Assembly (NCBI GenBank): GCA_045121195.1
Contig: JBGVFO010000088.1
Coordinates: 1 to 5,102 of the forward strand
DNA: 5,102 bases
Source: RGIG8775 sp045121195
Lineage (GTDB): Bacteria; Bacillota; Clostridia; Oscillospirales; CAG-272
Reading direction: 5' to 3'
The notes under the pieces are model-generated. The model saw only the letters and a program-made list of their open reading frames with translations, did not search any database and was not told the DNA's origin. Of this stretch, positions 1 through 4,843 are shown one piece after another. Position 1 is the stretch's first letter. Each line of letters starts with the position of its first letter. Both the position numbers and the translations under genes were made by a program.

Positions 1-196
1 TTTGTGATAAGGGTTTGTGCGTAGCTGTTAAGAAAATTAAATTCGTTTATTTTCGGGTCGCCGAGGACGTCGACCCCTACGGTGTTAGATATTTTCATCC
101 GTTTTGTGCGTAGCCATAACACCTCGACAAACATCAATTTACCCACAAAAGCATATTTCGTCTTATTGGTTTTGGAAATCTGTTTTGATTCGATAA
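1..196. other. Left-edge region without a supported gene
   Basis: Apart from the repeats, this AT-leaning stretch holds only two weak coding possibilities, both truncated by the window edge. On the plus strand the frame starting at base 3 is open for 36 codons and ends with TAG at 111-113, reading ...FRVAEDVDPYGVRYFHPFCA; this could be the 3' end of an upstream gene. On the minus strand an ATG at 98-96 opens a frame to the left edge, beginning MKISNTVGVDVLGDPKIN, but no ribosome site lies at a suitable distance. I recognise neither peptide. From 115 to 196 I see no hairpin-plus-T-run terminator and no RNA gene. Confidence 0.3.
14..114. repeat. 12-bp direct repeat pair flanking an inverted repeat
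   Basis: The 12-mer TTTGTGCGTAGC occurs at 14-25 and again, identical, at 103-114, 89 bp apart. Between the copies lies the inverted repeat GGGTCG (55-60) / CGACCC (71-76) with a 10-nt loop. An exact 12-mer twice within about 250 bp is unlikely by chance (rough expectation well below 0.01 in random sequence). The stretch is not explained by any gene I can support. It could be a remnant of a repeat family, paired protein-binding sites, or part of an upstream gene's 3' region. The spacing of 89 is not a multiple of 3, so it is not an in-frame protein repeat. Confidence 0.6.
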
Positions 197-225
197 TTGA
201 CTTTTTTTCCGTTCTGTGATATTAT
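197..225 (+). promoter_or_regulatory. Sigma-A-type promoter of the dusB operon
   Basis: A -35 box TTGACT (197-202) and a -10 box TATTAT (220-225) are separated by exactly 17 bp. A TG dinucleotide one base upstream of the -10 (217-218) makes it an extended -10 element. Transcription would start near 232, giving a very short leader of about 23 nt before the dusB ATG, so no riboswitch or attenuator fits between promoter and gene. Confidence 0.8.
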
Positions 226-254
226 GGTAAGGAAATTCACGAAAGGAGGCGCCT

Positions 255-1283
255 ATGGGAGCCATCACGATTGGATCATATACCCTTCGCCATGGGCTGT
301 TTCTTGCCCCCCTGGCAGGCGTGAGCGACCGCGCCTTCCGAAACGCGTGCCGTGCCGAGGGCGCCGAATACACCGTCAGCGAGATGGTTTCGGCAAAGGC
401 CCTGTGCTACGAGCAACGGACGAAAAAAGAAAGCACTCCCGTCAAGACCGCCCCCCTGGCGTCGGTCTACGAGAGCGAAATGCCTATGGCAATTCAGCTT
501 TTCGGCTGTGAGCCCGCCTTTATGGCAGAGGCGGCACACCTCATCGAAGAAATGTCCTACCGAGGCTGCACCAGCGACACGCCGCCGGCCGCTATTGATA
601 TCAACATGGGCTGTCCCGTTCCCAAGATCGTAGGGAACGGCGAGGGGAGCGCCCTCATGAAGAACCCTGCCCTTGCGGCAGACATCGTACGCGCCGTGTG
701 TCGGGCGGTCAAGCTTCCCGTCACGGTCAAGATCCGCGCAGGCTGGGATGCCGACAGCATCAACGCTCCCGAAATGGCTAAGCGCCTAGAGGACGCGGGC
801 GCATCCCTCATTGCCGTCCACGGACGGACACGCGCCCAGATGTACGCCCCCTCCGCCGACCTCGGCGTCATCGCCGACGTCAAGAAAAGCGTCAGTGTTC
901 CCGTAATCGGAAACGGCGATATTCTCACGGCTGCAGACGCGATTCGTATGTATGAACAAACGGGATGCGACGGCGTTATGATCGCCCGAGGTGCCCTGGG
1001 CAATCCTTGGCTGTTTGCCGAAATTCGCGCCCTGCTGGAAGGAACCGTCCACACGCCCCCTACTCTCACGGAGCGCATGGAGACCGCTCTCTCCCAGGTC
1101 GCCTTTATGGTAGAGGAAAAGGGCGAGCGCATCGCGATCGCTGAGGCGCGCAAGCATCTGTCCTGGTATACCAAAGGAACAAACGGTGCGGCGGCGGCGA
1201 GGCTTGCCATCAATACCGCAAGTACCTTTCCGGAAATGACCGCCATCGTCAGACGGTTAATCGCGGAGGCCGACGATGAATAA
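255..1283 (+). CDS. dusB: tRNA-dihydrouridine synthase (DusB/NifR3-like)
   Basis: This is an FMN-dependent enzyme that reduces specific uridines in the tRNA D-loop to dihydrouridine with NADPH, in the cytoplasm. The 342-residue length fits the family. Visible in order: the N-terminal flavin-binding strand APLAGVSD (18-25), the active-site motif NMGCPVPKI (117-125) with the presumed catalytic proton donor Cys120, VKIRAGW (158-164) on the barrel, HGRT (189-192), GNGDI (219-223) and ARGALGNPW (244-252), the phosphate-binding end of the TIM barrel. The last ~80 residues form the tRNA-binding helical domain. The start is fixed by AAAGGAGG at 242-249, 5 nt upstream. A small insertion (about 103-112, RGCTSDTPPA) precedes the catalytic strand and looks longer than in the Bacillus-type enzymes I recall. 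It is the first gene of an operon and overlaps the next gene by 8 bp. DusB is preferred over other Dus classes by the NMGCPVPKI motif; which uridine it modifies cannot be read from sequence. Confidence 0.93.
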   Translation: MGAITIGSYTLRHGLFLAPLAGVSDRAFRNACRAEGAEYTVSEMVSAKALCYEQRTKKESTPVKTAPLASVYESEMPMAIQLFGCEPAFMAEAAHLIEEMSYRGCTSDTPPAAIDINMGCPVPKIVGNGEGSALMKNPALAADIVRAVCRAVKLPVTVKIRAGWDADSINAPEMAKRLEDAGASLIAVHGRTRAQMYAPSADLGVIADVKKSVSVPVIGNGDILTAADAIRMYEQTGCDGVMIARGALGNPWLFAEIRALLEGTVHTPPTLTERMETALSQVAFMVEEKGERIAIAEARKHLSWYTKGTNGAAAARLAINTASTFPEMTAIVRRLIAEADDE

Positions 1284-1923
1284 GATCAATATTGTAAGCG
1301 CCGACAGCACCCTCTCCCGCATCGTAGAACTGGAGGCAACACGTCTTGCGTTGGAAACGGTCTGCTCCCCGACGCCCCTTGAGGGATACTCGGTGTACTT
1401 CGTTGACCTCGACTCGTGCGGTACCACAGTCTTGCCGGCCGAGGCAACGGTCATTCTTCTCTCTGCGCAGGAGCAGGACGAGCTTCCGACAGAGCTTATA
1501 AACCGTGCCACCACACTTCTTGCCAAGCCACTTCTCATCAGCGAGCTTCGCTTTGCACTCACCCATCTTTCACAGGCGGCACAGCATCCCGTCTATCTGC
1601 CCGAACGGATCACCGCCAAGCGGATGCGTCCAAAGCGCGAAACGACGGGCAACCGTCTTATTATTGACCGCGAAAAAAAGACGGCGTCGCTGTCAGGCGG
1701 CGCCCCCGTAAAGCTTTCGGATACCGAATATCAGCTGCTTTGTCTTCTCTACGAACACAAAAATCAACCCGTTTCGGCAGAGATGGCACTTCCCATTCTC
1801 GGCAACACCGAATCCAACAAATATAACGTCTATATCTGCTATCTGCGTCGGAAATTAGAGCGCGGAGCCATTCGTCTGATCCGCACGGTAAGAGGAAAGG
1901 GCTATATGCTTCAGGTGAAATGA
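1276..1923 (+). CDS. Orphan OmpR/PhoB-family winged-helix regulator with degenerate receiver domain
   Basis: A 215-residue probable DNA-binding transcription regulator. Residues 126-215 match the OmpR/PhoB effector domain: a short beta sheet (NRLIIDREKKTASL), the core helix LSDTEYQLLCLL (147-158), the recognition-helix region KYNVYICYLRRKLE (182-195), and the wing RTVRGKGYML (203-212). Residues 1-98 resemble a response-regulator receiver but are short (about 95 instead of roughly 115-120). They keep a possible phospho-acceptor Asp44 in VYFVDLD, Ser63 at the Thr/Ser position and Lys84-Pro85. The usual acidic pair after the first strand is reduced to SAD (8-10). No histidine kinase is nearby. 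Residues 99-125 form a basic linker. The ATG overlaps the end of dusB (ATGAATAA) and is preceded by GGAGG at 1265-1269, pointing to translational coupling. Function and target genes are unknown; phosphorylation-independent action is an inference from the weakened acidic site. Confidence 0.8.
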   Translation: MNKINIVSADSTLSRIVELEATRLALETVCSPTPLEGYSVYFVDLDSCGTTVLPAEATVILLSAQEQDELPTELINRATTLLAKPLLISELRFALTHLSQAAQHPVYLPERITAKRMRPKRETTGNRLIIDREKKTASLSGGAPVKLSDTEYQLLCLLYEHKNQPVSAEMALPILGNTESNKYNVYICYLRRKLERGAIRLIRTVRGKGYMLQVK

Positions 1924-1936
1924 AAGGAGCCTTGCT

Positions 1937-2482
1937 ATGAAATTGATGTTTGCCTCCGATATTCACGGAGATTACGGTTGCGCCTGCGCGACCCTCGAAA
2001 AATACCGCGAGGAAAAGGCCGAGAAGCTGATTCTCTTAGGAGATCTTCTCTACCACGGCCCACGCAACGATATTCCCGCAGACTACGCCCCTAAAAAGGT
2101 GATCGCCCTGCTCAACGAAAACAAAAATAACCTCGTCTGCGTCCGCGGCAACTGCGATACCGAGGTGGATCAGATGGTGCTGGAGTTCCCCATTCTCGCC
2201 GACTACATGCTGATTTTCGAGCGGGGACGCCGCTTCTTCATCACCCACGGGCACCACTACAATACCGAAACCCCTCCCCTACTCTCGGCGGGCGATATTC
2301 TCATTCACGGGCACACTCACGTTCTCACCGTCACCCCCTTTGGTGACGGTCTTACCTACCTCAATCCCGGCTCGGTTTCCCTTCCCAAGGAAAACAATCC
2401 GCCCTCCTACATGATCTATGAGGACGGACGGTTTGAGATCAAGGGATTTGACGGAACGGTGCTTCTTACGTATTCCTTATAA
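1937..2482 (+). CDS. yfcE: YfcE/MJ0936-family metallophosphoesterase
   Basis: A 181-residue cytoplasmic calcineurin-like phosphoesterase, a normal length for the YfcE family. All metal-ligand motifs are present: DIHGD (8-12, ligands Asp8 and His10), GDLLYHG (35-41, Asp36), GNCD (71-74, Asn72), THGHHY (103-108, His104) and HGHTH (124-128, His126 and His128), followed by the family's LNPGSVSLPK stretch. These bind two divalent metals, usually Mn2+, and hydrolyse phosphodiesters; E. coli YfcE acts on artificial substrates such as bis-pNPP and its natural substrate is not settled. AAAGGAG (1923-1929) lies 7 nt upstream of ATG and overlaps the TGA stop of the preceding regulator, so the two are probably translationally linked. 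Last gene of the operon, followed directly by a terminator. Family assignment is secure, substrate is not. Confidence 0.92.
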   Translation: MKLMFASDIHGDYGCACATLEKYREEKAEKLILLGDLLYHGPRNDIPADYAPKKVIALLNENKNNLVCVRGNCDTEVDQMVLEFPILADYMLIFERGRRFFITHGHHYNTETPPLLSAGDILIHGHTHVLTVTPFGDGLTYLNPGSVSLPKENNPPSYMIYEDGRFEIKGFDGTVLLTYSL

Positions 2483-2492
2483 ATCAAGAAAA

Positions 2493-2528
2493 AGGACAGA
2501 AAATTTACAAATTTCCTGTCCTATTTTT
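2493..2528 (+). terminator. Rho-independent terminator of the dusB operon
   Basis: The perfect 7-bp stem AGGACAG (2493-2499) / CTGTCCT (2516-2522) is extended inward by an AAATT/AATTT stem after one mismatch, with loop TACA, and is followed by ATTTTT (2523-2528). It starts 11 bp after the yfcE stop. An A-run on its left side (2489-2492) would give it weak activity in the other direction too. Confidence 0.85.
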
Positions 2529-2638
2529 GTCGATAGACTTGTTTAATATAGCACAGACCCACTTTTGTTCTCTTGGAAAGCCGCCTTTATCTGTTTTCAA
2601 CAAAAAGCAAAAATTGTGTTAATAATTATTGGTAATTG
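2529..2638. other. AT-rich intergenic stretch upstream of the lipoprotein promoter
   Basis: No gene or RNA is recognisable here. It contains half of a perfect 10-bp inverted repeat, ACAAAAAGCA (2600-2609), whose other half TGCTTTTTGT (2650-2659) lies in the promoter spacer, and a small AATAATTATT palindrome (2620-2629). The arrangement puts symmetrical sequence around the -35 box and could be a regulator site, but this is only suggestive. Confidence 0.35.
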
Positions 2639-2667
2639 TTGACCCCCTCTGCTTTTTGTGATACAGT
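2639..2667 (+). promoter_or_regulatory. Extended -10 promoter of the lipoprotein gene
   Basis: The -35 TTGACC (2639-2644) and -10 TACAGT (2662-2667) are separated by 17 bp, with TG at 2659-2660 one base upstream of the -10. The start of transcription is expected near 2674, about 80 nt before the ATG. An alternative -10, TATAAA, overlapping downstream at 2667-2672 would leave a 22-bp spacer and is less likely. Confidence 0.7.
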
Positions 2668-2671
2668 ATAA

Positions 2672-2696
2672 ACAGGAAGCAATGGTTGCTTCCTGT
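2672..2696 (+). promoter_or_regulatory. Perfect 11-bp hairpin at the predicted transcript 5' end
   Basis: ACAGGAAGCAA (2672-2682) and TTGCTTCCTGT (2686-2696) are perfect complements around the 3-nt loop TGG. There is no T-run after it (GCGCACAC follows), so it is not a terminator. Its position at or within a couple of bases of the predicted +1 suits either an operator palindrome overlapping the start site or a 5' stem-loop that protects the mRNA from RNases. A second palindrome, TGTGCGCACA (2694-2703), follows immediately and overlaps it by 3 bp. Confidence 0.6.
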
Positions 2697-2754
2697 GCGC
2701 ACACTGTGATAGAACTATGTTTCCACCGCAAATATTTTACCAAAGGGGGATTTT

Positions 2755-3501
2755 ATGCGCAAAAATCGAACACTTAAAATTCTTCTCGTAATCCTTGGGT
2801 GTCTGCTATTTCTTTTTTCACTCTCGGCTTGTCAATCACCCGAGCTGCGCGACACAGGGGAGAAAGACACCGAGACCGAAACGGCGGAACCGGATGGAAT
2901 CCCAAATCCCGTTCTCTATGAGGCTCTCCGAGAAGGTCTGTTTTTCGGTGCAGACATGACCGTCATCAATGACAAGGTGTACGTACACGATCGCTTATTG
3001 TCTATTTGGGAAAAAGAAGGCAATGAAGCTATGGCATCGGTGAACATTCGTGTGTACGACATCTATGACTTTTTTCCCTTCTTTGACGACACGCTGTACG
3101 AAGGAAAAACCTACGGCGAATGGGAAAATATTTATAGAAGTCATGAAACATTGGTACAAAGCGCCGATGAGGTACTTTCAACAAACCCATCTGCCGAGTG
3201 GGTCATGAGAGAGTATGAGGAACATTGCCTTCGCATGGCAGAAGCACAAGAAATGATGAACACCATACGAAAAGAGCAATCTGCACGAAAAAACCAAAAG
3301 ATGCTTGATCTTCTCAAATCCTTGGGATATCACAACGCACGCCTTGAGGGAGAGATAGTCCATCCGGGCAATGAACTTCGTCCAAATGACTTTTGGACGT
3401 TAACCGAGGCAGACTTTCTGCTGATATTATTCATAGATCCTATGATGACTCCTCTGACCCATACGATTGCTCAATTATATCCACAAGTGTCGCCCGAATA
3501 A
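2755..3501 (+). CDS. Secreted lipoprotein of unknown function
   Basis: A 248-residue protein with a clear lipoprotein signal peptide: basic RKNRTLK start, hydrophobic core ILLVILGCLLFLFS and lipobox LSAC, with lipidation at Cys26. The mature protein should be anchored to the outer face of the membrane. Residues 27-48 form an acidic, Thr/Glu-rich flexible linker. The body is an aromatic- and Asp-rich part (about 50-115, including VYDIYDFFPFFDD), then a probable long helix (about 148-180, EEHCLRMAEAQEMMNTIRKEQSAR split over several turns), and a C-terminal segment with a hydrophobic stretch FLLILFIDPMM (220-230). I recognise no family and no catalytic motif. AAAGGGGG (2742-2749) sits 5 nt before the ATG. 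It has its own promoter and terminator, so it is monocistronic. Its base composition looks more AT-rich than the dusB operon upstream, which may indicate later acquisition or lower constraint. The signal peptide is confident; the role is unknown. Confidence 0.8.
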   Translation: MRKNRTLKILLVILGCLLFLFSLSACQSPELRDTGEKDTETETAEPDGIPNPVLYEALREGLFFGADMTVINDKVYVHDRLLSIWEKEGNEAMASVNIRVYDIYDFFPFFDDTLYEGKTYGEWENIYRSHETLVQSADEVLSTNPSAEWVMREYEEHCLRMAEAQEMMNTIRKEQSARKNQKMLDLLKSLGYHNARLEGEIVHPGNELRPNDFWTLTEADFLLILFIDPMMTPLTHTIAQLYPQVSPE

Positions 3502-3503
3502 CG

Positions 3504-3534
3504 AAAAAAGCCGTCACCCAATGGGTGACGGCTT
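3504..3534. terminator. Bidirectional terminator between convergent genes
   Basis: A perfect 10-bp GC-rich stem GCCGTCACCC (3510-3519) / GGGTGACGGC (3523-3532) with loop AAT, extended by two A-T pairs. On the minus strand it is followed by TTTTTT (3509-3504), a textbook terminator for the efp operon 11 bp beyond that operon's last stop codon. On the plus strand it is followed by TTATGTTTTC, a weaker but usable tail for the lipoprotein gene, whose stop codon ends at 3501. Confidence 0.92.
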
Positions 3535-3544
3535 ATGTTTTCTC

Positions 3545-4015
3545 TTATTCCTCGTCAAGCTTCTCGAGGTCTTCCTCGTCTACAAGACAAGCAAACTTTT
3601 CGTGGCACGCGGGGCAAACAAGATCCTCGGGATCAATGCTCTCGTCGAAGCATACGACCTCTCCGCAGGAGGGGCACTCGATCTCAAAATACTCATCGTC
3701 CTCGTCGCAGTCACAGCAATCGCACTCATCGCAATCGTCGCAGTCACAGTCGCAGCAATCACAGTCGCAATCGCAATCATCATACTCCTCGTCCTCTTCC
3801 ATGAGGTACTCTTCCACGTCGCCGAGATCCTCGTCGATCTCCTCGATGTAATCGTTGAGCTCCTCTACCGTTTCGTCAAGGATGCTGATAGACTTTGCCA
3901 TCTCGTCTACCATATCAATGAGAGCCGCGATCAGCTTGCCCTCGGCAGATTCCTTGTTGTAGTTGAGTCCGTCGGCAAGACCCTTGATATAAGCAGCCTT
4001 TTCGGTAAGATTCAT
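3545..4015 (-). CDS. CD1247 N-terminal-domain-like protein with Asp/Cys-rich linker and zinc ribbon
   Basis: A 156-residue acidic protein of unknown function. The N-terminal part, MNLTEKAAYIKGLADGL and the helices to about residue 72 (ending EEIDEDLGDVEEYL), resembles the clostridial family named after C. difficile CD1247, recalled from memory. Residues 79-104 are almost only Asp and Cys, with 12 cysteines in 26 residues (81, 83, 85, 87, 88, 90, 92, 95, 98, 100, 101, 103). Residues 114-137 form a zinc ribbon, CPSCGE (114-119) paired with CPACHE (134-139), with extra Cys122 and Cys143. The start at 4015 is preferred over an in-frame ATG at 4069 because AAAGGAG (4030-4024) lies 8 nt upstream of it and the conserved domain begins there; the longer form would overlap efp. 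It is 31 bp downstream of efp and probably co-transcribed. Zinc binding by the ribbon is well supported; metal binding by the Asp/Cys tract is inferred. No enzyme motif is visible. Confidence 0.85.
   Translation of the reverse strand: MNLTEKAAYIKGLADGLNYNKESAEGKLIAALIDMVDEMAKSISILDETVEELNDYIEEIDEDLGDVEEYLMEEDEEYDDCDCDCDCCDCDCDDCDECDCCDCDEDDEYFEIECPSCGEVVCFDESIDPEDLVCPACHEKFACLVDEEDLEKLDEE
3704..3781 (-). repeat. Low-complexity Asp-Cys coding tract
   Basis: This run of GAY/TGY codons encodes the 26-residue Asp/Cys linker (residues 79-104) of the zinc-ribbon protein. Read on the plus strand it is an imperfect TCR-CAR triplet repeat. The third positions vary between C and T, so the peptide pattern is not just a perfect nucleotide repeat copied by slippage, although slippage may have helped create it and may alter its length between strains. 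Confidence 0.85.
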
Positions 4016-4046
4016 ATCCAAATCTCCTTTCGGTAATCCAATACGA

Positions 4047-4607
4047 TTATGCGCGGGACAGATACTCACCGGTTCTGGTGTCGATCTTAAGAACCTCGCC
4101 CTCGTTGATGAAGAGGGGAACCTTGATCACAGCACCGGTCTCAAGGGTTGCGGGCTTGAGGGTGTTGGTTGCGGTGTTACCTGCAAAGCCGGGATCGGTT
4201 GCGGTAACGGCAAGCTCTACGAATGTGGGAGGCTCTACGCCGAATACGTTACCCTTGTAGGAAACGATCTTTACCATCATCTCTTCCTTCACGAACTTGA
4301 AGTTGTCGGGAAGCTTGTCGCTGTTGAGGGGAAGCATATCGTAGGTCTCGAGATCCATGAAATAATACAGATCGCCGTCGTTGTAGGAGTACTGCATATC
4401 CTTTCTCTCGATGTATGCGTTCTCGAACTTATCCGTGGGGTTGAAGGTCTTCTCGATCACGGCACCGGTTACGACGTTCTTCAGCTTGGTGCGAACGAAC
4501 GCAGCACCCTTACCGGGCTTTACGTGCTGGAACTCAACGACCTGAAGGACGTTACCCTGACCGTCATCAAAGGTGATACCGTTTTTGAAATCGCCTGCTA
4601 CTACCAT
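4047..4607 (-). CDS. efp: Elongation factor P
   Basis: This factor binds between the P and E sites of stalled ribosomes and speeds peptide bond formation at consecutive prolines. Its 186 residues match the usual 185-190. The N-terminal KOW-like domain (1-about 63) carries the tip loop KPGKGAAF (30-37), with Lys33 in the position that is modified in other bacteria. The central OB domain follows, and the C-terminal OB domain contains DPGFAG, KPATLETGAVIKVPLFINEGEVLKIDTRTGEY split over 149-183, a near-complete EF-P signature. The modification enzyme for Lys33 is not in this window; a Bacillus-like 5-aminopentanol modification is possible from the tip sequence but not shown. GGAGG (4621-4617) lies 9 nt upstream of ATG. 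First gene of a two-gene minus-strand operon with the zinc-ribbon protein; the pepP-type peptidase gene often seen before efp in Firmicutes is absent here. Confidence 0.97.
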   Translation of the reverse strand: MVVAGDFKNGITFDDGQGNVLQVVEFQHVKPGKGAAFVRTKLKNVVTGAVIEKTFNPTDKFENAYIERKDMQYSYNDGDLYYFMDLETYDMLPLNSDKLPDNFKFVKEEMMVKIVSYKGNVFGVEPPTFVELAVTATDPGFAGNTATNTLKPATLETGAVIKVPLFINEGEVLKIDTRTGEYLSRA

Positions 4608-4657
4608 AATGAAAATCCTCCGATTTGTAAACAGATTTTTTGTTATAATTACAAGTT

Positions 4658-4686
4658 ATTATATCGCATTTTCTATGGTTTTGCAA
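4658..4686 (-). promoter_or_regulatory. Promoter of the efp operon
   Basis: On the minus strand, -35 TTGCAA (4686-4681) and a consensus -10 TATAAT (4663-4658) are separated by 17 bp. Transcription should start near 4651, giving a leader of about 44 nt before the efp ATG. A-rich runs immediately upstream on the minus strand could serve as an UP element. Confidence 0.8.
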
Positions 4687-4701
4687 TAGGATTTCGTAAT
4701 A

Positions 4702-4742
4702 TTTTTCACTTTTTTTGTCTTTTTCGCAAATTTTTCGTTTTT
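4702..4742. promoter_or_regulatory. Regularly spaced T-tracts between divergent promoters
   Basis: Runs of five or more T lie at 4702-4706, 4710-4716, 4720-4724, 4731-4735 (continuing an AAA into AAATTTTT) and 4738-4742. The centres are about 9 bp apart. Such near-helical spacing of A/T tracts tends to bend DNA and can act as an UP element for the efp promoter next to it. The sequence pattern is visible; curvature itself is inferred. Confidence 0.5.
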
Positions 4743-4766
4743 AGCGGGTGAAAATTTCAATTTCGG

Positions 4767-4795
4767 TTGACAAAGAGGGGAAAAAGTATTACAAT
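4767..4795 (+). promoter_or_regulatory. Promoter of yicC
   Basis: A consensus -35 TTGACA (4767-4772) is followed after 17 bp by -10 TACAAT (4790-4795), a strong sigma-A promoter. The start is expected near 4802, leaving a leader of about 42 nt. It is divergent to the efp promoter, with 80 bp between the two -35 boxes. Confidence 0.85.
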
Positions 4796-4843
4796 AATTA
4801 TATATGTCTTAATATTATTTCAACCGCTTAGGGGGTGATTCTC

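Noticed and set aside
557..1246. Minus-strand 229-codon frame inside dusB
   Set aside because: It lies wholly antisense to a well-conserved enzyme gene with every motif intact; the peptide is Ala/Ser/Arg-rich as expected of a shadow frame.
2672..2696. Hairpin considered as a terminator or attenuator
   Set aside because: No T-run follows and no alternative antiterminator pairing is evident in the leader.
3393..3851. Plus-strand Ser/Gln-rich 152-codon frame
   Set aside because: It is the complement of the Asp/Cys tract and zinc-ribbon gene, crosses the strong terminator at 3504-3534, and has no ribosome site or family resemblance.
3467..4036. Plus-strand 189-codon hydrophobic frame
   Set aside because: Its Val/Ile/Ala-rich runs arise from the antisense of GAY/GAR codons in the acidic minus-strand protein, and it also crosses the terminator. 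The minus-strand reading has a ribosome site, domain and zinc motif.
4016..4069. Longer start (ATG at 4069) for the zinc-ribbon protein, adding 18 residues
   Set aside because: It would overlap the end of efp, the added residues do not resemble the family, and a good ribosome site lies just before the ATG at 4015.
4608..4843. Search for a riboswitch or small RNA in the efp-yicC intergenic region
   Set aside because: Both predicted leaders are about 40-45 nt and contain no stable stem; the sequence is accounted for by two promoters and T-tracts.
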